64,000 bases of DNA from Blautia_A ammoniilytica (GCF_025566965.1 NZ_JAOQJL010000003.1:105315-169314); one strand, 5' to 3'. Shown: positions 43,247 through 52,819, numbered from the stretch's first letter. Numbers and translations are program-made. The notes: a model not told the origin generated them from the letters alone.

Positions 43247-44236
43247 TTATCCGCCAATCTCACACATAGCCCTTAGTTCTTCCTTTTCTTTCCTTTCGTC
43301 CTTTTGTTCTTCCAGGAAATGATGGCACATAGGTTTTTCTTTTACTGCCTTAAGGATCATCTGTTTCAGCGTTTCTTCTGATGCCCCTTTTTGCAGGTAA
43401 GGCATAAGATCACAGCCTGCCTGATACTGAAGACAGGTTTTCAGATATCCGTCACTGGTCAGCCGGATCCGGTTGCACTGACTGCAAAATTTATGGCTTA
43501 CTGCACTGATGAAGCCGATTTTTCCTTTAAATCCCTGTGCCTGATAATAATGGGCAGGACCATTTCCCAGACTGCCTTCATAAGGAATCAGCTGAGTATG
43601 AAGCTTCTTTTCCAGAAGCATCAGAATCTGATCCTCTGTGCAGCAGGTAAAATCCTTCCCATATCCGATAGGCATCATTTCAATAAACCGTACATGCAGG
43701 TCCTGATCTTTGGCAAGTAAAGCCAGATCTGCCAGATCCTGATGATTTTTTCCATAAACAGGCACACAGTTCAGCTTTGTTACAAGCTCCGGATAAGATA
43801 AGGCTGCTTTCAGACTGTCCATAACAGGAAGGAGCCTGTCCCTGCCGCTGATCTGTTGATAATGTACAGAATTCAGGGAATCAATACTGATATTGACTCC
43901 TGTAAGCCCTGCCTTTACCAACTGGGGAAGATACTTTTTCAATAAAATCCCGTTCGTTGTAAGAGTAACGCTGCGTATCCCAGGAATCTGCCTTATTTCT
44001 TTTATAAGTGCGGGAACCTGAGGCCGCAAAAGAGGTTCACCGCCTGTGATCTTGACTCTGGACACTCCAAGCTGTGCAAAACACCTGCACAGCATAAGGA
44101 TCTGATCATCTGTAAGTATTTGTTTGGGCACTTTTTGTATACAGCCTTCTGGCATACAATAAATACACCGAAGATTGCACTGATCTGTTACAGAAATCCT
44201 GATATAGTCAATGGTTCTGCCATAACTGTCCTGCAT
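43247..44236 (-). CDS. moaA: GTP 3',8-cyclase MoaA (molybdenum cofactor biosynthesis)
   Basis: 329 residues. The radical-SAM cluster is CNLRCIYC (Cys20, 24, 27). The second cluster is FCSQCNRIRLTSDGYLKTC. The C-terminus ends in Gly-Gly, needed by MoaA. It makes the first intermediate of molybdopterin. The start is ATG 44236 with AAGGAGG; an open frame further upstream runs through the tRNA-Sec gene and is not real. No other moa/moe gene is here, but its place beside selA-selB fits an organism with Mo- and Se-dependent enzymes (inference). Confidence 0.95.
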   Translation of the reverse strand: MQDSYGRTIDYIRISVTDQCNLRCIYCMPEGCIQKVPKQILTDDQILMLCRCFAQLGVSRVKITGGEPLLRPQVPALIKEIRQIPGIRSVTLTTNGILLKKYLPQLVKAGLTGVNISIDSLNSVHYQQISGRDRLLPVMDSLKAALSYPELVTKLNCVPVYGKNHQDLADLALLAKDQDLHVRFIEMMPIGYGKDFTCCTEDQILMLLEKKLHTQLIPYEGSLGNGPAHYYQAQGFKGKIGFISAVSHKFCSQCNRIRLTSDGYLKTCLQYQAGCDLMPYLQKGASEETLKQMILKAVKEKPMCHHFLEEQKDERKEKEELRAMCEIGG

Positions 44237-44261
44237 ACGGCTTCCTCCTTTCTTTTTTTCC

Positions 44262-44290
44262 TTGAAACACCTGATGATTTTTAGTATAAT
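44262..44290 (+). promoter_or_regulatory. Promoter of the tRNA-Sec gene
   Basis: TTGAAA (44262-44267) and TATAAT (44285-44290) with a 17-bp spacer, ending six bases before the tRNA. Confidence 0.85.
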
Positions 44291-44296
44291 TTTTCC

Positions 44297-44391
44297 GGGA
44301 GCAGAAAGGTGCTGGTGTGTCTCCTGGTCTTCAAAACCAGTGTGGGGCATGGATTGTCCCGGGTGGGTTCGATTCCCACATGTTCCCGCCA
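44297..44391 (+). tRNA. selC: Selenocysteine tRNA (anticodon UCA)
   Basis: 95 nt, longer than ordinary tRNAs as expected for tRNA-Sec. Acceptor arms GGGAGCA / TGTTCCC are followed by G and encoded CCA. The anticodon arm CTGGT-CTTCAAA-ACCAG carries TCA. A long variable arm (GGGGCATGGATTGTCCC) and T arm GTGGG-TTCGATT-CCCAC follow. It is the only plus-strand gene between moaA and selB, with its own strong promoter, and faces the selB 3' end. Confidence 0.96.
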
Positions 44392-44406
44392 GTAAATCAT
44401 ATCTAT

Positions 44407-44452
44407 TTTACAGCTTTTCAGTTATCCAATTTACAGCTTTTCAGTTATCCAA
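44407..44452. repeat. Perfect 23-bp tandem duplication across the selB stop codon
   Basis: Two identical 23-bp units (44407-44429 and 44430-44452) containing TTACAGCTTTTCAGTTATCC. The selB stop codon (44445-44447) lies in one unit, so the other is untranslated. Exact identity suggests a recent duplication. Confidence 0.95.
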
Positions 44453-45926
44453 TGCTGCGTGCCAGGATTCTTTTCTTTCCATTCCAGCTGGTAAAATGCT
44501 CTTTGTCGTAGCTTTCCAAAAGAGTAATGGCACACTTTCTTGAAATACCAAGTATGTCCCTGAACATTCCTGTAGGGATCTCACCATGTTGCCTAAAAAG
44601 AAAAGCAGCACATTCTTTTCCTTTCTTATAATAGGCTTTTGCCATATAATCTCCCTCTCCAAACCTGCATAAATCTCCCTGCTGTATCATTTTGAAAAAA
44701 GCCCCGGAAAATCCTGGTTCTTTCCCAAGCTGTTTTTTGACCTCACAGGTTTTAGGTGGAAAGAAACCCGCCTGCTGATACAAAATGCAGATCTTTTTCA
44801 TGGTTTCACCGGATTCCTCTGGCTTTTGGCATACCTTTTCCCGTCTAACCTTATCGCAAAGCTGTATTACTACACCGCCTCCAATGGTTTCTGAAGGAGA
44901 GTATTTCCGAAGGATCAGATGATCTCCAGGCTTTATATAAAGTTCTTTTTCCAAACGAAGCTGTGCCTGGCATTCTTCTCCTGGAAAAATCTGTTCCTTA
45001 CCTTCCAGAAGTATCCTGCCCTGAAATGTACCACAGCCCCAGCATACCTGTATACGACTGTTATTTTTTACAGGTTCTTTTAAGCTTTTTACGGTCTGAA
45101 ACTGTATATTTATTCTCCCTGCAGGCTTTTGACTGCCAGGCTGTGCCAGTACCATGCCTCTGGAAATCTGCTTTTTTTCTATTCCCGGCAGATTCACTGC
45201 CACCCTGGTGCCAGCCTGTACCCATTCAGCCTGTTTTCCAAAGATCTCCAGCCTGCGGATCTTAACTTCTTTACCTTTTGGATACAGGATTCCTTTTGCA
45301 CCTGCACAGATCCTTCCCTGAACCAAGGTACCTGTAATTACAGTTCCAAACCCTGGCACTGTAAAAGCACGGTCAATAGGCAGAAAATAAGGCAGAGAAA
45401 GGTCTTTTGGCGGCAGCATTTTGGCAAGCTGTGACAGCTCCTTTCGTATGGTCTTGATCCCTTCACCAGTAAGTATGCTGGTTTCTATGATGGGTGCCTG
45501 TTCAAGGAAAGTCCCTTTTACAAGGGTTTCTATATCCTGTCTCACCTTCTGCTTTTGCGTTGCATCAGCCAGATCACATCTGGTAAGGGCGATCAATCCT
45601 TTTTTGATCCCCAGAAGTGACAGGATCTGCAAATGCTCTACTGTCTGAGGCATGATCCCCTCATCAGCTGCCACCACAAATAAGATGATCTCCATTCCCC
45701 ACACACCAGCCAGCATATTCTTGATAAAGTGCTCATGCCCCGGTACATCGATAATCCCGCCAAGGATCTCTTGTCCCAGATCCACAGGGGCAAATCCAAG
45801 ATCAACCGTCAGGCCTCTTTGCTTTTCTTCCAGAAGCCGGTCTGTATCCACCCCAGTCAACGCTTTTACCAAACAGGTTTTCCCATGATCCACATGTCCT
45901 GCTGTCCCAATGGTAACGTACTGCAT
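44445..45926 (-). CDS. selB: Selenocysteine-specific elongation factor SelB (short C-terminus)
   Basis: 493 residues. EF-Tu-like GTPase: GHVDHGKT (10-17), DVPGHEHF (60-67), TRCD (115-118). Domains II and III follow, then a winged-helix region of only about 150 residues (350-493). Bacterial SelB is commonly 580-640 residues with four winged helices; here probably two remain, including the last one that binds the SECIS hairpin. It delivers Sec-tRNA-Sec to UGA codons. Very strong ribosome site AAGGAGGTGAG. It is followed by tRNA-Sec and preceded by selA. Confidence 0.93.
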   Translation of the reverse strand: MQYVTIGTAGHVDHGKTCLVKALTGVDTDRLLEEKQRGLTVDLGFAPVDLGQEILGGIIDVPGHEHFIKNMLAGVWGMEIILFVVAADEGIMPQTVEHLQILSLLGIKKGLIALTRCDLADATQKQKVRQDIETLVKGTFLEQAPIIETSILTGEGIKTIRKELSQLAKMLPPKDLSLPYFLPIDRAFTVPGFGTVITGTLVQGRICAGAKGILYPKGKEVKIRRLEIFGKQAEWVQAGTRVAVNLPGIEKKQISRGMVLAQPGSQKPAGRINIQFQTVKSLKEPVKNNSRIQVCWGCGTFQGRILLEGKEQIFPGEECQAQLRLEKELYIKPGDHLILRKYSPSETIGGGVVIQLCDKVRREKVCQKPEESGETMKKICILYQQAGFFPPKTCEVKKQLGKEPGFSGAFFKMIQQGDLCRFGEGDYMAKAYYKKGKECAAFLFRQHGEIPTGMFRDILGISRKCAITLLESYDKEHFTSWNGKKRILARSIG

Positions 45927-45967
45927 CCACTCACCTCCTTGTGAGGAAGAACATTTCTCCGGCTTTC

Positions 45968-47332
45968 TTAAATATCAAGAACTTTTTTGATTATCTGTGT
46001 CAATTCCTTCATTTCTCCCGGAAATATGGTCCGCATATCCAGAACCACCTGGTCTTTCTCAATTTTCCCGATTACCGGAGGCTCACTGTGGCGCAGCCTT
46101 TCTTCTATCTCCATCACAGAATACCTGGATGAACGGATAGACAGGCCTTTTCCTGGCAGATCCTTTCCCGGCATACTGCCTCCACCTGTTGTTCCTAGAG
46201 TGTCGATCATCTGAAGCTGCACATGATCTCCTACTTCATGTTCCAGGCTTTTTAATAAAGCATCTGCCATCTGTTCCATCTGTTCCAGGCTCCGGCTGGT
46301 CATTTCCAATACCGGGATCTTTTGTTTTTCAGATTCCTTGTACAGCCTTACTGTTTCATCCAGCACAGCTGCCGTGAATTTATCAATCCTGAGCGCACGC
46401 ATCAGAGGATGCTTTTTTATCCTGTGGATCAGTTCTCTTTTTCCTGCAAGTATCCCTGCCTGCGGCCCGCCCAGCAGCTTGTCCCCACTGAAGGAAACCA
46501 GGTCTGCCCCCTGAGCCAGAACTGACCTGACTGTCTCTTTTGGGTCCGTTCCGGGAATATAGCCCAGATCTCCGCTGCCCAGATCCACCAGCAGATACAG
46601 CTGACGCTTATGTGCTTCCTCTGCCAGCTCTTTTACTGAAGGTGTACAAGTAAAACCTGTGATCTGGTAATTACTGGTATGCACCTTCAGGAATGCAGCC
46701 GTGTTCTCTGTAACTGCGCCGGTATAATCTTCAAGGTAAGTTCGGTTTGTAGTGCCTACCTCAACAAGGATTCCTCCGCTTTGCTCCATAACCTCAGGAA
46801 TCCTGAATTTCCCTCCGATTTCCACCAGTTCCCCTCTTGAAACACAAACTTGACGTTCAAAAGCCAATACAGTAAGCATAAGAAGCACTGCAGCTGCATT
46901 ATTATTGACCACTGCTACTGCCTCAGCGCCTGTAAGACTCTCCAGATCCTGCTGAAAGGAAGCCAGCCTGCTTCCCCTTTTTCCTGTTTCCAGATCCAGT
47001 TCCAGATTGGTATACCCGGTCATCAGCCGTGCCACATGCTCTGCTGTCTCCTCTCCAAAAGGTGCACGTCCCAGATTGGTGTGTAGGATCACCCCTGTGC
47101 CATTGATCACATGGGTCAGATGCCTGCGCTTCTGCTTCTTTAGTATGGCACGGATCTCTTTAAAAATATCTCCCGGGTCTTTTCCAGGATCCTGCCGTAT
47201 CTGGTCTGCAGCAATCCTTGCAGCCTGCAGGGTTTCCTGATATCCGTAAGCCCGGACAAGCTGCCTGCCTGTTTCCTGAGCCATCAGCTGATCCATTTTA
47301 GGGATCTGCCGCATCCTTTTTGGATCATCCAT
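45968..47332 (-). CDS. selA: L-seryl-tRNA(Sec) selenium transferase
   Basis: 454 residues. The PLP Lys is in SFSGDKLLGGPQAG (Lys285), with HTNLGRAPFG and GTTNRTYLEDY typical of SelA. It converts Ser-tRNA-Sec to Sec-tRNA-Sec with selenophosphate; selD is not in the window. I take ATG 47332 (GAGGA eight to nine bases upstream), which overlaps the ABC-F gene by 8 bp; ATG 47368 would overlap by 44 bp and adds a basic, non-conserved start. It forms an operon with selB. Confidence 0.95.
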   Translation of the reverse strand: MDDPKRMRQIPKMDQLMAQETGRQLVRAYGYQETLQAARIAADQIRQDPGKDPGDIFKEIRAILKKQKRRHLTHVINGTGVILHTNLGRAPFGEETAEHVARLMTGYTNLELDLETGKRGSRLASFQQDLESLTGAEAVAVVNNNAAAVLLMLTVLAFERQVCVSRGELVEIGGKFRIPEVMEQSGGILVEVGTTNRTYLEDYTGAVTENTAAFLKVHTSNYQITGFTCTPSVKELAEEAHKRQLYLLVDLGSGDLGYIPGTDPKETVRSVLAQGADLVSFSGDKLLGGPQAGILAGKRELIHRIKKHPLMRALRIDKFTAAVLDETVRLYKESEKQKIPVLEMTSRSLEQMEQMADALLKSLEHEVGDHVQLQMIDTLGTTGGGSMPGKDLPGKGLSIRSSRYSVMEIEERLRHSEPPVIGKIEKDQVVLDMRTIFPGEMKELTQIIKKVLDI

Positions 47333-49139
47333 TTTCTTTTTCCTCTTCAATTCGCTGGGCCAGATCATTTAAGTAAACCCATCTGTCCATTTTTTCCTCC
47401 AGAAGCGCTTCTGCATCTCCTTTTTCTTTCATCAGTTCCTGAAGTTTTAAGGAATTGGTGGCATTTTTAAGAATCTCCTGATCCAGATTTTCAATCTTCT
47501 CTTCCAGGCTGCTGATCACATCATCAATCGTCTCAAATTCCTTTTGTTCTTTAAAAGAAAATTTCAGCTTCTCCGGCCGGTTCTTTTTCCATTCCTTTGC
47601 AGCCTTCTTTTTATCTTCTGCAGATTTCTCCAAAGATGCCAAAGAAGCATGCACTGCTTTTTCCTGCTTTGCCTTTACATAGTCTGTATATCCGCCTTCG
47701 TATTGTACCAGATGGCCATCCCCCTCAAATGCAAAAATCCGATCCACTACATTGTCCAGAAAATATCGGTCATGGGACACTGTGATCACAATCCCGTTAA
47801 AAGAAGACAGATAATCCTCTAATATAGTTAATGTAGGGATGTCCAGGTCATTTCCCGGCTCATCCAAAAGCAGCACATTTGGTGCTTCCATAAGGACTTT
47901 CAGCAGATATAAACGCCTTTTCTCACCACCGGACAGTTTCTGGATGGGAGTATACTGCATGGCGGAGTCAAAAAGGAAGCGTTCCAGCATCATAGAGGCT
48001 GTGATCTTTCCATCTCTGGTAGGAATATACTCTGCCACATCACGGATATAATCGATCACACGCTGGTTGTTGTCCATATCCGGTACTTCCTGGGCAAAAT
48101 ATCCGATCCGGATCGTTTCACCTACCTCTACTTCTCCCTGGTCCGGCTGTACCACACCTGCGATCATACGGATCAATGTGGATTTTCCGCAGCCGTTTGG
48201 ACCAATGATCCCCAGTCTCTGCCCTCTCAGTACAATATAATCAAAATCATTTACCAGCACCTTATCCTGATATTTCTTTGTAAGATGATGAAGAAGTATG
48301 GTTTTTTTCCCCATTCGTGTTTCTACGGAATCCATTTCTACCGTCTGCTCTGCCAAAGGTGTGGTTCCATTTTTCAGGGCTTCCAAACGTTCCAGACGTG
48401 CTCTTTGTTTGGTGCTCCTGGCTCTGCATCCCCGCTTTGCCCATTCCAGTTCCATTCTAAGCACACTGCGGCGTTTCCGGTCGCTGGCAAGCTCCATTTC
48501 CTCTCTTTGGGCTTTCAGTTCCAGGAATCTGGAATAGTTTGCCTCATAAGAATACAAGCTCCCGTGACTGATCTCCAGGATTCTGTTTGATACCCGGTCA
48601 AGAAAATAACGGTCATGAGTGACCATGATCAGCACCCCTTTAAACCGGATCAGATAATCCTCCAGCCATGAAACCATTTCTCCGTCCAGATGGTTGGTAG
48701 GCTCGTCCAGAATCAGAATATCAGACGGATTCACCAGTATCCTGGCAAGTGCAGCCCGCTTTTTCTGGCCTCCGGACAGATGGGAAATCTTAGCCTGATG
48801 ATTTGTAAGCCCTAACTTATTCAGCACATTTCCGGCCTCACTTTCCGTGCCCCACTCTTTATGCCATCTTCCATCTGCCACATAATCAAGAACGGTACTG
48901 TCTGCAGGAAACTGAGGATTCTGCGGAAGGTATGCCATGCGGACACCATTTTGCATGATCACCTGTCCTTCATCGCCTTCTTCCAATCCTGCCAGGATCC
49001 TTAGAAGAGTGCTTTTCCCTGTACCGTTGATACCGATGATCCCAATCTTCTCACCTTCCTGTATACCGCAGGATATATCATCAAAAATCACCTTTTCGCC
49101 ATAAACCTTGCTGATATGTTCTATATTTAATATATTCAT
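47325..49139 (-). CDS. ABC-F type ATPase (Uup-like)
   Basis: 604 residues with two ATP-binding domains: GINGTGKSTLL, LSGGQKKR, LILDEPTNHLD and GPNGCGKSTLI, LSGGEKRR, LLLDEPGNDLD. A linker (about 240-290, Arg-rich) joins them. A charged C-terminal coiled coil (about 520-604) resembles Uup. ABC-F proteins act on ribosomes, some giving antibiotic resistance; the C-terminal coil here points to a Uup-like housekeeping role. The second half of Walker B motif 2 has Gly-Asn in place of Thr-Asn. It overlaps selA, so it heads the selA-selB transcript. Confidence 0.92.
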   Translation of the reverse strand: MNILNIEHISKVYGEKVIFDDISCGIQEGEKIGIIGINGTGKSTLLRILAGLEEGDEGQVIMQNGVRMAYLPQNPQFPADSTVLDYVADGRWHKEWGTESEAGNVLNKLGLTNHQAKISHLSGGQKKRAALARILVNPSDILILDEPTNHLDGEMVSWLEDYLIRFKGVLIMVTHDRYFLDRVSNRILEISHGSLYSYEANYSRFLELKAQREEMELASDRKRRSVLRMELEWAKRGCRARSTKQRARLERLEALKNGTTPLAEQTVEMDSVETRMGKKTILLHHLTKKYQDKVLVNDFDYIVLRGQRLGIIGPNGCGKSTLIRMIAGVVQPDQGEVEVGETIRIGYFAQEVPDMDNNQRVIDYIRDVAEYIPTRDGKITASMMLERFLFDSAMQYTPIQKLSGGEKRRLYLLKVLMEAPNVLLLDEPGNDLDIPTLTILEDYLSSFNGIVITVSHDRYFLDNVVDRIFAFEGDGHLVQYEGGYTDYVKAKQEKAVHASLASLEKSAEDKKKAAKEWKKNRPEKLKFSFKEQKEFETIDDVISSLEEKIENLDQEILKNATNSLKLQELMKEKGDAEALLEEKMDRWVYLNDLAQRIEEEKENG

Positions 49140-49165
49140 CCTAAAAACTCCTTGTTATCATAGCC

Positions 49166-49181
49166 TGGGGCTTTTGACCCA
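49166..49181. repeat. Degenerate third copy of the GTTGG-type hairpin
   Basis: TGGGGCTTTTGACCCA within ATCATAG context resembles the copies at 26549 and 35183 but has lost part of the stem. Confidence 0.35.
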
Positions 49182-49260
49182 TATTCCATCCTATCACAAA
49201 CTGCTCATTATTTCCACTTCTTTAACTAACCAGCAATCTCCCAGCTGATATAGAAAAACA

Positions 49261-49288
49261 TTGAAATCCCCCTGCCCTTGCATATATA
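49261..49288 (+). promoter_or_regulatory. Promoter of the GH2 gene
   Basis: TTGAAA (49261-49266) and TATATA (49283-49288), 16-bp spacer, about 25 bp before the start codon. Confidence 0.5.
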
Positions 49289-49313
49289 CTGGAAATACAG
49301 GAGGTATTAGATT

Positions 49314-51161
49314 ATGAACATACTTACAACCCGCTGGACGAACCAGGCCGCACTTGGTAAAACACTGCAGGAATACCCAAGGCCTATGATGGTACGAAAC
49401 GAATGGGTCTGCCTGAACGGCATCTGGGATTATATCATAACAGACAAACGAATCACACCTGCTGACTTTGAAGACCCGGATTCCTTTCCATTTCAGGGTC
49501 AGATCCGAGTTCCCTTTTCACCGGAGGCACCTCTTTCCGGCGTGATGCGCCAGCTAAAGCCTGATGAAACCCTGTGGTATTCCCTGACAGTTCTTCTTCC
49601 CTGGGATACCATAAATGAAACCACAGACTGTCTGCTTTTGCATTTTGGCGCAGTGGATCAGATTTGTACGGTCTACGTAAACGGTCATCATGCCGGATAT
49701 CATAAAGGCGGATATCTGCCCTTCACCCTGGATATCACAAAGGTCGCTGCACGTTCCCAAAGGCTTCATCTTCTTGTATCAGTGCGGGATTTCAGTGACA
49801 CATCCTATCACAGCCGTGGAAAACAAAAACTAACTCCAGGCGGCATGTTCTACACTGCCCAAAGCGGGATCTGGCAGACTGTATGGCTGGAAAAAGTTGC
49901 TGCAGACCACATTAAAAGCCTGAAACTGACTCCCAATCTGGATCATCAAAGCCTTTCCCTTAAAGTACAGGTCAGCAGTTCTGACTGCAGGCAGGAAGCC
50001 CTGTGCCAGATTTATGCTCCCTGTCTTCTTACAGAGCAGGGGGTCACTGAAAAAGCATGTCAGGAGCTTCTCTTTGAAGGCTCTATTGTTCCTGGCAAAA
50101 CAGCCTGCATCCCTGTAAAGGATCCGATCCCCTGGACTTCTGATTCTCCCCTTCTTTATCCGGTACGGATCAGCTTTGGTCAGGATCAGATCTATACTTA
50201 TTTTGCCATGCGCAAGCTGGATATTCAGCTAGATAAAAAAGGCATTCCCCGTTTCTGTCTGAATGATCATCCCGTTTTCCAGACTGGAGTGCTGGACCAG
50301 GGATACTGGCCGGACGGGCTTTACACAGCTCCCTCTGACCAGGCCTTGATCTACGATATCCAGACTATGAAGGAGCTGGGCTTTAACATGCTCCGCAAGC
50401 ACGGAAAAATCGAAGCCGATCGCTGGTATTTCCATTGTGACCGTATGGGCATGCTGGTATGGCAGGATATGGTAAATGGCGGCAACACTTATCAATCCTG
50501 GTTTGTTACATACCTGGCAACTCTTATGAATTATCTTCGCATTCCTGTAAAAGATCACTGCCGTTTTCTTTTTTCCAGAAAAAGCTATGAAGGCAGACAG
50601 GAGTTTATCCAGGAAACCAGACAGACCATCCAGGCACTTTACAACCATCCTTCCATTGTATGCTGGGTTTCCTTTAATGAAGGCTGGGGACAATTTTCCA
50701 CGAAGAAAATCAGTGATATGATCCGGAAGCTGGATTCTTCCAGACTGGTAGATCCTGCCAGCGGCTGGTTTGACCAGAACTGTGAAGATATAAAAAGCAT
50801 CCATTACTATTTCTTTGGCCTGCCTCTTCCCAGAAAAGAAAGCCGGGTAATGGCTCTGTCTGAGTTCGGCGGTTATTCCTTCAGGATTTCCGGACACAGT
50901 GCCTATAATAAAATCTATGGCTATAAAAAATTCAACAGTCAAAAGGCCCTTACCAATGGGATAAAAGCACTTTTCCTTAACACTCTTCTTCCTGCTGTTC
51001 CCAAAGGCATTTCCGCATCTGTCTACACCCAATTATCAGATGTGGAAGAAGAAGTAAATGGTATCCTTACCTATGACCGTGAAATGATAAAACCTGTTCC
51101 CCATACCATAAAGAGCCTGAACCACCGGTTAAAAAGCCAAATCCAGGATCAGGCATTCTGA
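49314..51161 (+). CDS. Glycoside hydrolase family 2 protein
   Basis: 615 residues. A sugar-binding jelly-roll (about 20-195), an Ig-like domain (about 200-305) and a TIM barrel (about 310-610). The acid/base is Glu456 in SFNEGWGQ, and the probable nucleophile is Glu517 in ALSEFGGYS. No signal peptide, so cytoplasmic. Beta-galactosidase, beta-glucuronidase and beta-mannosidase are all possible; the short GH2 form with CWVSFNEGWGQ is common in gut Firmicutes with untested specificity. It stands alone, ending 13 bp inside the convergent MATE gene. Confidence 0.88.
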   Translation: MNILTTRWTNQAALGKTLQEYPRPMMVRNEWVCLNGIWDYIITDKRITPADFEDPDSFPFQGQIRVPFSPEAPLSGVMRQLKPDETLWYSLTVLLPWDTINETTDCLLLHFGAVDQICTVYVNGHHAGYHKGGYLPFTLDITKVAARSQRLHLLVSVRDFSDTSYHSRGKQKLTPGGMFYTAQSGIWQTVWLEKVAADHIKSLKLTPNLDHQSLSLKVQVSSSDCRQEALCQIYAPCLLTEQGVTEKACQELLFEGSIVPGKTACIPVKDPIPWTSDSPLLYPVRISFGQDQIYTYFAMRKLDIQLDKKGIPRFCLNDHPVFQTGVLDQGYWPDGLYTAPSDQALIYDIQTMKELGFNMLRKHGKIEADRWYFHCDRMGMLVWQDMVNGGNTYQSWFVTYLATLMNYLRIPVKDHCRFLFSRKSYEGRQEFIQETRQTIQALYNHPSIVCWVSFNEGWGQFSTKKISDMIRKLDSSRLVDPASGWFDQNCEDIKSIHYYFFGLPLPRKESRVMALSEFGGYSFRISGHSAYNKIYGYKKFNSQKALTNGIKALFLNTLLPAVPKGISASVYTQLSDVEEEVNGILTYDREMIKPVPHTIKSLNHRLKSQIQDQAF

Positions 51162-52519
51162 CCAGCTTCAGGATAACTTTTGGGAAATCTTTTTAAATAA
51201 TAGATAACAAACAATGCAGCAGTAATACTCCAGGAAATAGGATAGCTGAGCATAATGGTGTCGATTCCAGGATATCTGGGTACCATAGTAAACAACCAAA
51301 GGAGTCTGAGCGTACATACACCTCCACAGGTGAGTACCATAGGGATCAGCACCTTTCCAGCCCCCCTAAGTGCACCGGACAGGATGCTGATCACTACAAA
51401 TATGGAATAGGCAGGAAGCATACGGAAGATCATATGTACTCCGATCTGAAGCACCTTCTGATCAGAAGTAAACAGTCCGAAAAGTTCTTTTCCAAAAAGA
51501 ATGATCGTACCGCTGATGGCTACTGAGGAGAACAAGGCCATGATCATGCAGATACGCACACTCTTTTTCATTCTTGTAAATTTTCCGGCCCCGTAATTTT
51601 GTCCCACAAATGTTGTTATGGATATGCCGAAAGCATTCAGCACCATCCAGAAAAAGGCGTCGATCTTGCTTAAGGTTCCCCAGGCAGCCACAGTATCTGT
51701 ACCCAGCTTATTAACATATACCTGGATGATCAAATTTGACACATTATACATGGTAGATTCAAGAGCTGCCGGTATTCCGATCCTGAGAATTGCTTTCAGA
51801 TAACGGCTGTGAAAGCGAATCCTGGATGGAATCAACCGGTAGCTTTCTTTCGTTTTCAGCAGCATTACTATCACAATAACCGCACTGATCGCCTGAGAGA
51901 TCACTGTTGCAGCAGCCACACCAAGAACACCCAGACCAAATCCGATCACAAGAAGAAGATCCAGGATAATATTTACAGTACATGTAATGATCAGTACATA
52001 CAAAGGACGTTTGGAATCTCCTACTGCACGGAGAATCCCTGCTCCCATATTATATAGAAGGTTAAAAAGCATGCCTATAAAATAAATATGCAGATATAAT
52101 ACAGAATCTTCCAGCACATCTGCCGGTGTATCCATGATCTGCAGCATCCATCTGGAGCCGGCATAGCCAATCACTCCCAGCACAATGCTTCCAATGATAG
52201 AAAATGCGAATGCTGTGTGAAGAGTTTTCTCCAGGCTGTCATCATCCTTAGCCCCGTAAAACTGTGCAAGGATCACAGACGCACCAGAAGACAGGCCTAC
52301 AAACAGACCGACTGCCAGGTTCACGATCACAGTGGTGGAACCGCCTACTGCAGCCAGTGCCTGTTTTCCTACAAAGCGGCCCACCACAATGGTATCTGCC
52401 GTATTATAGATCTGCTGAAAAAATGTACCGAAAACAATTGGAAAGAAAAATAAAAGCAGCTGTTTCCAGATCACTCCTTCTGTGATCTGATTCACTGCGG
52501 TTTTTGCCTCTTTTTTCAT
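51149..52519 (-). CDS. MATE family efflux transporter
   Basis: 456 residues with about 12 membrane helices in two similar halves. Family pattern: FPIVFGTFFQQIYNTADTIVVGRFVG near the N-terminus and GIPAALESTMYNVSNLIIQVYVN at the start of half two. These Na+ or H+ antiporters export drugs or metabolites; the substrate is unknown. RBS AAGGGGGT. A long hairpin upstream (52543-52615) separates it from rpmF. Confidence 0.93.
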   Translation of the reverse strand: MKKEAKTAVNQITEGVIWKQLLLFFFPIVFGTFFQQIYNTADTIVVGRFVGKQALAAVGGSTTVIVNLAVGLFVGLSSGASVILAQFYGAKDDDSLEKTLHTAFAFSIIGSIVLGVIGYAGSRWMLQIMDTPADVLEDSVLYLHIYFIGMLFNLLYNMGAGILRAVGDSKRPLYVLIITCTVNIILDLLLVIGFGLGVLGVAAATVISQAISAVIVIVMLLKTKESYRLIPSRIRFHSRYLKAILRIGIPAALESTMYNVSNLIIQVYVNKLGTDTVAAWGTLSKIDAFFWMVLNAFGISITTFVGQNYGAGKFTRMKKSVRICMIMALFSSVAISGTIILFGKELFGLFTSDQKVLQIGVHMIFRMLPAYSIFVVISILSGALRGAGKVLIPMVLTCGGVCTLRLLWLFTMVPRYPGIDTIMLSYPISWSITAALFVIYYLKRFPKSYPEAGQNA

Positions 52520-52542
52520 ATTTACCCCCTTTTACCCCAAAA

Positions 52543-52615
52543 CAAGGGGCTGCAACATTAACACCAGCCACGAATACTTCTTATCCATGTCCGCTGTTAA
52601 TGCCACAGCCCCTTG
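52543..52615 (-). terminator. Long stem terminator after rpmF
   Basis: Arms CAAGGGGCTG / CAGCCCCTTG extend through GCATTAACA / TGTTAATG with small mismatches; the minus strand then reads TTTTGGGG. Confidence 0.75.
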
Positions 52616-52636
52616 AATCATTTCTGCAGTGTTGAA

Positions 52637-52819
52637 TTAGTCTTCAACCTTAATGATCTCTTTTTTGTTATAGCTTCCACAAGCCTTGCAAACTCTGTGT
52701 GGCATCATCAGAGCACCACATTTGCTGCATTTTACAAGATTCGGAGCGCTCATTTTCCAGTTTGCTCTTCTCTTATCACGTCTTGCTTTGGAAGATTTAT
52801 TCTTTGGGCAGATGGACAT
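52637..52819 (-). CDS. rpmF: 50S ribosomal protein L32 (zinc-binding form)
   Basis: 60 residues. N-terminal MSICPKNKSSKARRDKRRA. Zinc site from CSKCG and CKACG pairs, the C+ form, so no zinc-independent substitute is implied. Its ribosome site AAGGAGGTG is inside the last codons of the DUF177 gene and the stop-start gap is 2 bp, so the two are translationally coupled. Confidence 0.97.
   Translation of the reverse strand: MSICPKNKSSKARRDKRRANWKMSAPNLVKCSKCGALMMPHRVCKACGSYNKKEIIKVED

Noticed and set aside
44237..44350. Upstream extension of moaA by 38 residues
   Set aside because: The extension runs antisense through the tRNA-Sec gene and its promoter; ATG 44236 has a strong ribosome site.
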